Below, one piece after another: positions 38,401-50,559 of a stretch of DNA of 64,000 nt; the first letter of the stretch is position 1, and each line of letters opens with the position of its first letter. The stretch comes from Glycine soja. Lineage: Eukaryota; Streptophyta; Magnoliopsida; Fabales; Fabaceae. A program made the position numbers and the translations under genes. The stretch covers positions 53,543,928 to 53,607,927 of the forward strand of contig NC_041019.1 in assembly GCF_004193775.1 (NCBI RefSeq), in the 5' to 3' direction. The notes below the pieces were generated by a model. The model searched no databases and was not told where the DNA came from. It saw nothing but the letters and a program-made list of their open reading frames with translations.

Positions 38401-41400
38401 AGGAGAAAAACAGTGTGTCAAATCAATTTATAAACAACAAAGCTTGTCAAGTGCTATTATGTATGTTTGTTTTGTAATAATCCCCAACCAATGAACCCCA
38501 AGAACCATGAGGAAAAAGAAAAATTCAGAGGGAAGGCAAAAAGAGGTAGCATGTTTGAAGGGGTAGGTGAGTAATACATACGCAATCTCAACAATCTTTG
38601 TAAGGCTGAAAACACGTGGATCAGATGGAGACCTCAATTCCTCCATGGAGACCTTGCATAGAGCCTTAACAAAATCTATTATGGCCTCACTGTTCAACTT
38701 CTGGCTCCGAGTGAATATGCGATTCATTTCAGAGCTTCCAACTTGTTCCAACATATTTAAATTAGAGACTAGATTGTTCACCTGTTCTGATGTGACACCA
38801 GAACCATTACTGCCAATTCCAGCACTATCATATGAACCCCGCATCAAAGTAGCAGCTGCATACTGCATCCTCCCAGGTCCCTTCTTCTTCAAAACAGGAA
38901 GAATGGTTGACTTTGCCGGCTTTGTTTTTTCTGAATCATTCTGAGGAAAGGCAAAGAATGTGGCATCTGGTGGAGCCCCCTCTCCAAGAAGATGTAGATG
39001 CTCAAACCGGGAAACACAAGTCAAGATATGTTCCCAAGCTTCTTGTAAGTAATTTCCATCCTCATCAGCAATAACAACTATTGCCTAGTAATAAAACAGA
39101 TGACATGTTCAGTCATATAATGTAATCAACAAAAACTGAACACAAAGTTCAGGTACCAAGAATACACTACCCAAAACTTAAAAAAGATCCAACAAATAAT
39201 TACTATCATATGCCTTCAGATATTGTTCCAAGAATCATTTTCAGCAAATGCTGCAAAACTCCCCAAAACCATTACATTAATTTGGTAATTACTATATTTG
39301 TGTTAGGGAAGTCCAAACTAATTTTGTTTATATTGGTATGCATGTAGCAATGAAAGCACTTGCAGAGAGTGTAGCTTCAGATAGGATAAAAACACCCATT
39401 AAAGGAAAAATGTATATGTGAACTTGAAATGATAAAAGATGCCATGGGAATGCAATAATACACAGACAATGAAGCATTTTGAAAGAGGGTATTAACATTA
39501 TGAGTAGGAAGTAATATAACACAGAATAAGAATTGCTAATTGATAATCACTTCAGCTTATATGCTGCTCATAAGCCAGATAGAAGAGAAGTTAAATTTGA
39601 CTAACCTTAATTGCATCGACATTTTTCTGCTTAATATCTGCTGGTGAATGTAGTGAGGTAAACTTTGCTAATGAAGTCACAAAAGCATCTCTATGAGTCT
39701 TCATCGACATTACAGAAGTAACATGAATAGCATAGCGGAAGCCTTCAAGACACAGAGATATTACAACCTCATCATCACTTCGATCAAGAGGAACACTGAA
39801 AGCGGCTAACATCGGTGCCCAACAAACCTCAATCATGAATCTCAGGATTACAACATCTGTTGCTGCATAATAGATTGACCTGCAAATTGCAAGCAAATGC
39901 ATATCAAGAAAATAAAATATCTAGGAACTATTTTTCTTTAACAAGTCACTTAAAAAAACTGCAAACAAATTGACATTAAAATATTAAAGAAAAAGAAAGA
40001 GGGGAAACTATTGTGAACATTTTTAGATTGATACCCATCACACTTCAAATGGACAAGGATCATGTACAAAGCAGATAAATACTAGTAGATATGGTAGAAT
40101 CTATAAACAGGATGAAGTCAACAGAAGATTCTTCATGCCAAAAACAACATCAGGTAAAATGTTTTCAGCAACCCAAGAAATAAATTTGGAAAGGAAATTA
40201 TCACTTCTAGAGAATGCAAAAAATACATACTCAGATTTGCGAGCTTTTTCTTTGAATTGTTCTTGCATATGACGGATAAGATCATCACTGGTCTCCATGT
40301 TCCCTTCCCCGCGTTTACGGATCACAATATTCAATATACTATCCAAGCCTGAAAGTCTATTAGGGTTCACAGCCTGTTTTTGTTGAGGAGCCACATCATT
40401 TTCTTTCATTTTGATCTCATTTCTAGATATTCTCTCAAACAAGGCCCTCAAGTATTCCTCAGGCAAATCTTTTCCATCATCAATGCCACGATTGTTTCTT
40501 ATGAAATCATTAGCAGACATCTGCATAACTCAAGAACCAAAAAGAAAATAAGTCATCATTTCTATCATAATTATTTGTAGGCTTAAATATGTTTTTAGTC
40601 CCTGTAAGTTTGTACTTTATAAATTTTGGTCCTTGTAAAAAAATTTGTTCATTTTTAGTCTCTATAAGTTTGCGTTTTTTCAACTTTGGTTCATCTAAGA
40701 TATTTTGCTCATTTTTAGTCTTGCAAGTTTGTATTTTTTTCAATTTTGGTCCCTGTAAGCACGAACTTATGAGGACTATAAATGAAAAAATTGAAATTTT
40801 AACAGGACTAAAAATGAACAAAAAAAACTTACATGAACCAAAATTGAGAAGGCACCAACTTACAGGGACTAAAATTAGAAAAATGAACTTACAGGAACTA
40901 AAAATGAAAAAAACTAACTTACAAGGTCCAAAAACATATCAAAGCCATATGTGTACATCAATTTACAGAACTATAAGATTGTGAGCACACCTTATTCTTC
41001 ACCATAGGATTGTGAGCATCTGTATTAAGCATTATAACAGAATAGGCTAGGACATATGCTGTGTCAGCACTAGAAAAGGCCTTTGGATTACATTTGCAAT
41101 AACGTTCAGCAAACTTTTCCATGATCCTATCAATTTTCTGCGCCTCACCAGGCAGTCTGAATCCTTGAAGAAAGACCCTGATTGCCTCATCAAACTCCAT
41201 CCCTTGAAAGTTAAAGGAATCCACATAGGCATGCATTACCTTCAAGGATAACTCTTCCCTTTCTCCTAGATAATCACCAATCAAAGTCTTGTTCAACCCA
41301 GATGCATCTTTAAGAAAAGCAGCTATTTCCTCTGGCGAATCACCCACCTTGTTGGCATTGATCAGAAACTCAATTCCTTTCTTAGGCTTCCTATTAAAAA

Positions 41401-44400
41401 GTGATATACCTTCCTGCCATACACTTGCATTAGCTTCATTGGTAAAAAAGCTACAGCAAAGATATACTTTATTAACAAAACCTTGTTCATTTGTTTACCT
41501 GGAGTTCCAGTTTATAAGCCCGTCGTTGCTCAATAGTTGAAACATCAGATACATCATTGGAGACTTCCGATTGGGAGTCAGAACCATCAACAGGGTCTTC
41601 TCCATTCCCATTTACCATGGTAAAACCTCCACTTTCAGGGCTATTATCTGTTGCTTCAACTTTCTTGGCTGAATGAGGGTCAGGAATGCGCAATTGTTTG
41701 TTCATCCAGTCTCCCATTGATTTTAGAACAGCAACCAAGCTTTTCATGGCCTCAAGTTTTAATGTTGCTTCTTGAGGTGGCAAAAGTGTGGTCATTACAC
41801 CAGGAGGGACACCTTGAGCAGTTTTAAGAAGTCCATTGACCATCCTATGAGGAATATAGCAATTAGATATAAAATATAAAGAGTATATTAAGTGACAATC
41901 AAGACAGCCTCAGCCACACAACTATGAATGCTGTATGAAAAACACTCCAACAAAATGGAGATGCTATTAAACTTGAGATCCATATTCTAAACATGAAACT
42001 GCACATATTATTTATACAGTAAATCAAATAAAACAACTATAAAAAATTAAATAAAATAATAGCACACCTCTCAAATATATTTGATGAATTGACATCACAG
42101 TCATAGTTGATAAATATGTCAACCAATATCTGTGAATCAACACAAAGCTTATCCAGAAATCGAAGCACTGTCATCTTCTGCTGAAAATTAGGTTGAGAAA
42201 CATTTTCTAGGACCCTGAGAACAATCATAGGGAAAAAAACCCCAATTTCTGCCTTCAATCCAGCTCTAAATCTTGACACCAGACTGATAAAAATGGAGCA
42301 TGACAGCTGAAACACAATCAAAAGAGTTGAAGCACTGTTCTTCAACAAGGATAAACATAAGTACTGCTTGATGGCACCTAAAAACCTGCTCATCCACAAC
42401 CAAATTTAACCATCAGTACTATTTTTGTCATCTGGAAAAATTATGAAGTAAATAGTGTCAAGTGGTGTATAGAACAAAGGAAGAAAATGTTACTTTGCAT
42501 TAATGATGAGGGACAAGATGTCATATGTTAAATTCAAGAGACAAACACAAAATAAATAAATAAAAATAAAAAACAAAACACAGTAATAGTCCATACTAAA
42601 AAAAATATAATAGCAGAAGATGAAGCACATTCAATTCATAGATAGCAGGTTCACATAATTTAATTAATTACTCTACTTGTTCCTGCTGAATCAATTATGA
42701 GGACAGAAGCCAGAAGGGGTATTCAAACTTGTGTATGGCACAACTAAAAATGTTAAACAAAATTAGTAAAAATAATGCAAGATCAAAATTATAATTTTGT
42801 GCATTCAATTATTCATTTAATTTTAGAGGTAGCTCCAAATAGGAATACCTTGCTAAGACACAGGACTTTCATGGCCATGTTAGCCTAGGAATAATTCTTA
42901 AGCCGGAAATTCAAAAACCAAGACATGCATAGCATAATTTATTGTGAAGGGAAACAAAACCCTGACACAGTCATGTAACCTTGTTGTTATAATTTGCAAG
43001 AAACTGTTAGGTACAGAAGAATCCAAAAAAACCAGAAGCTAGTATCCAGAGTAGGTATTTCAAATGGCTCCTAAATTTCTAACAGAAAATGTTCTTCCTA
43101 CTTTATATGTCAAATAATCCCAAATACCTAGGGAAGACAAACAAATCATGATTACCAGACATACTTAACTGCCTATCTACAAATTGGAGATGGGGGAAGG
43201 GGGGGATTACATTGTCAGTGACAGTGCATACCAATTGCATCTACCTTAAAGTTCTGAAATTCCAGATTGCAGGTTCCCAAAGGCACAATGTGCAGGGAAA
43301 GGAACAACTAAATAAAAACAATTTCATCTACAGCTGAATCCAGGAATAGCAAAAAATTGACAAGTCGAGATTAGAACAAAGTTTTTACTACAAGAATGGC
43401 ATTGGTATTCACTCCCATCAAGATTGAAAAACTCTAAGAGTGAATACTGGAAAGAATTATTCTTTAATCCAAATAAAATGGAAAAATGAAAGCCAAAAAT
43501 TGAACAAATATTTTCAACATGGAAAAAGGGCCTTGAGTATTGTAGTTTGCATTGGGATTCAGATTATAACCTCGAAAGTAAGGAGGGGAAGATGCAGAAA
43601 AGATCAAGATGTCAACAGCAACAAAGAGCACAGTGCACATACAACGACCAAATTGCTTTAAATTTTAAAATGGACAATGGCCACTGCCCTTATAATGACC
43701 ATATCAATCAGCTTTATTTTATATATAGTTGGGTATCCAGCAAACATAATATTTTTCAGACCTAAATTAGTTCTCAAAGGAAAATGTTTAATTCTAGTAG
43801 AAACCATATAATATCCTGCTCAAAGGAATTGCTAAGACTAGACTGGTTGTAAAGATAAAAATATTCTCAAACTTGTGAAGCCTAATCTAACAATTCCCAA
43901 CAAGAAATTCCCAGACACATCATTATTGCATTAACATATTTCTCTTTAGATTATCTAATAGATAACTTTATGTGTGCGTGCGTAATTCAAATTTATTCTT
44001 ATTTCTGCAACCGTTGACACCAACATAATTAAATTCATTCTTACCCTGGAAAAAAATGGCTTTTATAGGACGATTATTTAACAAAATCTGCCACTAGATG
44101 AAAAGTATACTTCCAGCATATCAAGCCTGAAATGTCTTACATTAATCCAAGATTTTTTTTACTGTTACCATATATTAATATTAAGGCATAAACTGATTCC
44201 AAAGAAAGTGAAATATGCGTGATGCCTGGGTATATCTGAATGGTCAGATTGGCTAAAATCGTTATCTACAAGGACAAGTTGTAACATGTAAGCAAGCTAA
44301 TTCTTACATCAGAACTGCTTAATAGTGTAAATTGATTATGTATGAAATACGTACACAAAATCACTACCACATGCATCTTGATGTCCCTTTCTTAAATCTA

Positions 44401-46078
44401 CTTTGGGTGAGTATAAGTATTTTTATGGTGCATGTTTGGAAAGCCAGTGAGCAGCCTCCAAAGTTACATTTGGGACAAAAGTAACACCTTTGTTACTTCC
44501 AGCAACCTACGGTGGCCACCCACAATCGGTTTTCCAAACAAGCTGATAATCTGCCATGTCAAAATTCTAAAAGACTATTTCATCCCATATAGCACGTCCG
44601 TTCTAACATTAGTGTCGTCAAATTCTAAATCCCTAACCATATAAAATATAATGTACAAGTGAGAAAGTAATAGTTATGACTTATGAGTTAACTCCTAGAC
44701 AGAACATCCAGACAATGCAATCAAGTCTACCACCTTCACTACTATGTTTAACTTAGAAACTACACCTTTTTGTCATCTACCAGCAAAACTAAAATATAAC
44801 ACATCTTCTCCCTAACTGGCAACAATGCCAAAGTTTAAACTTCAACCTAAAGAGGAACTTAAGTAAAACATGATACCTTTCACTAGTCTTGAACACAGCT
44901 CCAGCATTCTCCAGCAAGATCTTCAGCAACTCCAGAGCCACAATCTTCCCCTTCATCAGCTGCGGGTCCCCAGCCGCATCCTTGGGCGGTGTCTTCATGG
45001 ACAACTTACAAAGCGCCCTAAACACCAAGAAAGCATCCCTCCTCAACTTGTTCCCAATCTGAACCTCCAAATCATCGTCCCTCTCCACCACTTCCCCATC
45101 CACAAGCTCCCCCTTCCGTCCCTCCAACGCCGTCTTATACATACTAATCTCCCAATACTTCGCATCCAACATGTCCTTATCTGTAGAATCCAACAAATCG
45201 GTAGGGTTCGTAGTCTCAACCGTGGTTGTCTCAAACGCACCATCGTGTCCACCTAATAAAGAAACCTTCCCACTCGGCGTCGTAGGGTTCAAAACGCCGT
45301 CAATGTCCTGCATTATCTTCGTTATGAAACCCTGAACGAACTGCGTCATCGAATTGTCCACGTCGGATTTCTCCACCGGCTCCATCAATTCCGCCACCAC
45401 AATCGGCTGAATAGGCACCGTGGAGGAATCCGCCTCCATTCTCCGGAACACGATCACCAGCATCTGAATCAACGACGCCTTCGCCGTTGTTTGATTCACA
45501 ACGTTTTTGCTGACCAAATATATGTCGTAGCAGGTTCGCACTATGAGGAGCAATGAATCGCCGTGGATTCGCAGCGAAATCGACGTCACAGCGGAGAGTA
45601 AGGTTTTCAAGACGAGCAATTCCATCGCATCGTCGCCGAAATCGTGGCATTTGCAAACCGATTCGATTAGGCTGGAGAGGAGCTTGGCCTCCGGCGCGGC
45701 GGCGCTGGAGTCCGGGTCAGCCTCGCCGCGGAGGTAGCCGTGCGCGATGAGCTTCTGGATGGCGTCGACGGCGGGATCGGCGATCTTGAGAACGCCGGAG
45801 CCGGCGGCATTAATGAGCGGCGCGAGGATGGACTCTGACTCCGCGAGCGAGAATTCCACCGGGCCGCCGTCGTGGAGCGGACCGGGTACGGCGGTTTCCG
45901 GTTCTCTGTCCGACGGAGATCCCGGCGGCAGCGCTTGCTGGTGGTTGAGGCTCTCGATCACCGATTTGCACTCGTGCGCGAGCTTCGCGTGCTTCCGCCA
46001 CGACGCGTTCTTGACGATCTTCTCGAGCGCGGGGACCACGACCTGACTCAGCCGGGAATCGGCTTCCGAAGAAGCCAT
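35432..46078 (-). CDS. BIG3: BIG3-like brefeldin A-inhibited ARF guanine-nucleotide exchange factor, copy B (intact)
   Basis: Large Sec7-family GEF that activates ARF GTPases at the Golgi/TGN for post-Golgi traffic. Exons in transcript order: 46078-44877, 42385-42068, 41844-41499, 41413-40991, 40520-40231, 39879-39606, 39084-38582, 38030-37709, 37606-37225, 37051-36375 and 36046-35432. The sum is 5,352 nt, 1,783 residues plus stop, with every junction GT-AG and in frame. The N-terminal DCB region begins MASSEADSRLSQ. The HUS region (about 400-520) contains NYDCD. The Sec7 domain (about 610-800) has the catalytic glutamate finger [11 protein letters not shown] (E712) and YSVIMLNTD (746-754). 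HDS-type helical repeats fill the C-terminal half. Length fits Arabidopsis BIG1-4 (about 1,690-1,790). An in-frame upstream ATG at 46144 would add 22 residues, but MASSEAD is the conserved start. Intron 4 carries a MITE. Copies A and C are broken relatives, so this is probably the only working BIG here. Confidence 0.95.
40580..40946. mobile_element. MITE in intron 4 of BIG copy B, GGCTTAAATATG ends
   Basis: The left end GGCTTAAATATGTTTTTAG pairs with the right end, whose reverse complement reads GGCTTTGATATGTTTTTGG. Inside, the phrases TTTAGTCCCTGTAAGTTTG and ACTTACAGGGACTAAAA recur in opposite orientations several times, giving a 367-bp hairpin. This TTTTTAGTCCCTG style of repeat is common in legume genomes. 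Copy A has no such insert: its intron 4 is only about 96 bp. Confidence 0.82.
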
Positions 46079-46400
46079 TCCCGAGTTCGGAGCGAGTTGC
46101 GACTCGGCGACGCGGCTGAGAGTGAGATCTTCGGGGGAAATCAAATGCGGGCGCGTCTAAACTAGGATCGTGGTGCCATGAGCTGCGAGAGGAGCGAATT
46201 GACTCGGTGAATTTTCAGTTTTTCACTGAGTTGAGAAGGGGAAGAGAACGAGTTAGTGAGCAAGGTTTGAGAGGGATCTGAATTGCAGAAAAAGAAGGTT
46301 GCTGGAGTTTTGAGTTTTCTGAGATCGCATTTTCGGGTTTGGCACGTTGCTCACTCTGAACGTGAATTGACGCTAGAGCCCCTGCATAAGTTGTGAAGTG
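46079..46400 (-). promoter_or_regulatory. Leader and promoter-proximal region of BIG copy B
   Basis: This stretch has higher GC than the upstream DNA. Read on the minus strand it has pyrimidine-rich runs (about 46238-46265, CTCGTTCTCTTCCCC), as in plant Y-patches near transcription starts. No clear TATA box. The transcription start was not determined. Confidence 0.35.
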
Positions 46401-48441
46401 ACGACGTTATTGGATGTAATGAAATGGATAATGTAGGGGTAGTTACGGTTTTAAGTATTGCAAACGCCGGAGAAATGGAAGAGCTTTTTAATTATTGTTC
46501 TTCTTTTCTTTTTTTTCATACGGATAATATTTTATATTAGTGATTTAGACTTTCGGATTCATTACTTTAAAAAATTTCATTATACTCTCTGTCTTGTTTT
46601 TTTTTTTCTTATCAATACTCTCAGTAAAAAGTTTAAAAAGTGAGATCTTTGACATACGATTTTTTTTATTGTGAAATCGTATATGATTTACTCAATTTCA
46701 TACTTTTTAAAAAAAAAATATTCATTATAGTAATTTTTTAAAATTCTAACCATTTCCACAACTAACCCGTAAATAAGTTCCCTTTCAAGTTAGAGACAGG
46801 CTATTACGACACAGTAAATATAAATTAATGTTATAAAGATATTAATTAAGAAATATAAATCGGAAGTCTTTGTTAATGAATATTACCGGTTAATCGTACT
46901 TTGATTTCTATTTTTAATGGGATTTTCAATGTTTTTATTATTGATTATTTAACTGATATTTTTAAGACATTGATTATCTATTTATAAATAAGTTATTTCT
47001 ACCGTTGTATTTATTTTGTGGGATACAGAGTAAACATGAAAGTTTTGGTGGTTTTTTTTTTTTTTACCAAACTCTACCACAATTTCTTTGGTTTATTGCC
47101 ACAAGAATGTGACAAGAATAGAATGATCTTATTACATTTTAACTCACATTCCTATTGAGATGAATAAGAAAAAAAATGAACGAAAAAATAAAAAAAATGT
47201 GAAATTTATTGATAACATGATTATAATAAAAATAATTGTCCTAACGTATTTTTATCTTAATTTTTTCACTAGTCAAATATAATTGTTTAGGTATTTTATT
47301 GATAATGCGGTAGAATGTTCTTTTATAAATAAATTGTTAAACAAAAAGTATTATCATTTTTAATTAAATCTAATGACATAAACAAACTAATTATATTTAG
47401 TAAAATAATTATATTAAAAAATTTAAATTTTTTACTAAAATAAATATATTATTATACAAAATTCAGATTTAAAAAAATATTCACCCAAAAAATATCTTAA
47501 GTAAATTAAATAATATAACAAAAATAATTATATTTAATAATATTATTTTCTTAATAAAAAATTAATTTAATCAACTCTTAAAAAATTAATTTAATAAATA
47601 AATAATTTTAAAACCAATTAAAAATAATTTTATATAATATAATATTTTAAATTAAAAAAAAAGTCAAACCCGGTCAAGGTGACCAAACCCGATTTCCTAG
47701 TGATCACGTAAAAGTAATATACTTTGAAAAAAACAAATTAAATAAGTGTACTTTAGGAATTTTTAGGAGAGAGAATATGCACTTTGTTAAAAAAAAAAAC
47801 AAGCTTTGGTTCTTATTCGTGATGATTGCCAAACTATCCTTGTATTAAAACTTGAGGGTCACAACATGACACTTTTATTTTGTCATTAAAGCAGACATAT
47901 GTGGGCTACCTCTATGGTTTTTCATAATTCTTTCCTTCATAGGATTTAGTACGTGATGACAGAAGAATATCAAAGAAAAAAAAAAGTCAAATGACACTTC
48001 CTTCTTTTAGCTTTTATTTTTTTAATTTCATCTTTTATCTTTTAAAAAAATTATTCAAACGTGTTTATCATATTTTATCATATTCTGGTGTGCACTTTTT
48101 ATAGTTACTTATTAATATTTTTGTTTAGAATGCTTGAATTATTGATTGTATTTTCCTTTGCAAGATTAAATGAGATGAAATGATAATTATGATGTGTGTT
48201 GCATCCTTAATATCTATTATACCATAAATTCACTGTTGATTCATGAGTTATGAGATTGATCATCTCTATAATCTGTGAAGTGCAGTTGGACATTATGGCA
48301 AATCGTTAGGTGATGCTGGTAGTCTTGATATTGATGGATAATGCCTTAATGAGCCCTTAACTTTCTGCGTGTATGTTGTTAATAAACTTATTTTTCTCTT
48401 GATGTGTGGATTAGTGTTGTGAAAACCTTTTGAACCGTATA

Positions 48442-48444
<3 letters not shown>

Positions 48445-48480
<36 letters not shown>
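48445..48480. repeat. (TA)n microsatellite
   Basis: Uninterrupted TA repeat of roughly 18 units in gene-free DNA. Confidence 0.9.
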
Positions 48481-48483
<3 letters not shown>

Positions 48484-50559
48484 TTGGATGAGTGTGTCTT
48501 TCTTGATATGTAAACGCATGACTATTTAACTCCCTTTATTTTGTGTGTAGTTATGAATGTAGTTGTTGAAATTTGTGATTCCTTAATACATTCTTAGTGA
48601 CTATTTAATTCTTTATTCTTATATGTATGTTATATACTTGTCATAGGAACCTTATAATTCTATGTATACTTGTAGTATGGTGTTTTGCCTTAATTGCATA
48701 GATAGTATGGTTGTTTGTGATTTCTTGTTCTTAGTGATGCTATAGTTTGATGACTCATATCGAGATATATTTCATAAAAAATACTCTTTTGACCGTACCT
48801 TTTGATTCTAGTGCAACCTATTCTTTGTGTTGCATGCTTAAGTCAAGTAATTTGATTACACTTGCAAGCTTGAATATAATTCATTCCTTGTGTTATGAGC
48901 CTACATCAAACAATTGAATTACTGATGTTTCTGTCACAATTAAGTGAATTGTTAATATCTCCATATGAGTTTACGTTATGGTCATGTTTTCGTTTATAGA
49001 ATTCATTTGGAATATTTGTTGTTGATTCTGGATGAGTGATCCTTCTTGATTTAAAATTATTGTCTCCTAATCAATCAAGTGTTCATCTTGTTATTGGCTG
49101 CTCATCTTCCAATCATGTCTTGTTAAACTCCTTGATATATTGTCATGTTGTTACTTCTGTTACGAATGAAGAGAGACTTCGCCCTTGACAATCACGTTAA
49201 GATGTTTCGAGAGAAAATACTTGAGTAGGCATGATCCTTGTTACCTGTAGACGAAAGTCAAACTTAGTAAGTCATGTACTTGTGTTCCTTGAGGATATGC
49301 TTAGTTACCACCTAAGTGCGAGATTGAGAATCTTGTAGGCATAGTACCTATAGAAACTTGTAACCATAGTTCGTGGAAAATATCTAGTATAGAGTTGTTT
49401 GAGAACATAGAGTAGTTGGAAAATTTATGAAGTATAATTAAGAGGTTTAGTGTGAAACCTTAAGAAGAGAGTAAGGTAGTTAGTAGGGCATTAATCACTA
49501 AGCATGGAAGAGTTCAAGAATGAGTGTTTTTGTGCCAGGTAGATGACCTAAAGGATTATTGATGATAGTTGTATAATTAGCAAGATAAATTTTAGTTCTC
49601 TTTACCTTAATATGGGAAAAGTTTGAGGATGCTCTGATGACTACCTTAGTACCTGTTGTGGCCTCTACGTGTACCTGGTCATGCCTAGACAAGATTGATG
49701 TCCCTGTATGTTCATGGGATGCATGGACATGATCTCTCTACCTTAAGTTACCTCTTGTAGTGATTTTGGTGATTGACACTTTAGTGTGTTTCCAGTTAAG
49801 TTGGATTATGGGGCGTATCATAAGATTCTTAGAGACCTTTGGGAATCACGTTTCGTGCTAAGAGTTTTGTTATGTATTTTAGTTAGATGATCATGACCCT
49901 TAGCATATGCTACGTCTAGGTGAGAGATGGCTTTAAATCCTTTTTGGACAAAAGTTGTTTTGAGATGAGAAGAAACTTAAGATTAAGATGAGACGCCCTT
50001 TACTAGTAGTCGAACCAAAAAGTTATTTTAGGATTCCTTGAATTATCCTTAACCCTTGTTATAGATTACTCCAATAAGTTTAAGCTTTTTAGTGAAATTC
50101 CTATAAGGAGTAAACCTTAAGTTTGAACAAGTTTACAGAAATAAGAAGTGATTTGTTCAATTTATTCAATTAGCACCCAATTAATATTAGGTAGGAAATC
50201 TTAGAGTGGAACCGTTATAATTTTTTGAACCTAAGTGAGAGTTGTGAGTCAAGTATACGAAAGTTAGAAAAATTTTGTTGAAGGAAGAGACTTAAACCCA
50301 GGAACTTAGAATCTAAAGATCATATAGCTTACGTGGGATCTTGATTATTAGCTCTAGAGAAAGTTAAGTACAAGGTGTGTGTGGAATGGAGTGAGATGAG
50401 ATGAGATGACAACAACAATAGGAACCGTTACACACTTACCCTATATAAGCACCATATTGCTTTCAAATATTGTAGTGGGCAACGATTACCACCATTATAG
50501 AGGAACAAAACAAAAAATTCAAAGTTGAATACCTAGCAATGTGAAATTCTATTTTCTCT

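Noticed and set aside
40510..40984. Open frames of 103 and 131 residues rich in repeated KLTGTKN or LQGPK-type words
   Set aside because: They are translations of the internal inverted modules of the intron 4 MITE on both strands, not a protein.
45543..46165. Long GC-rich open frames on the plus strand
   Set aside because: They lie opposite BIG copy B exon 1, which is clearly the coding frame by conservation and by its in-frame joining to ten further exons.
48240..50400. Possible gypsy-type retrotransposon interior
   Set aside because: Composition and wording suggest it, but I found no gag or pol motif, no LTR pair and no primer-binding site, so I do not call it.
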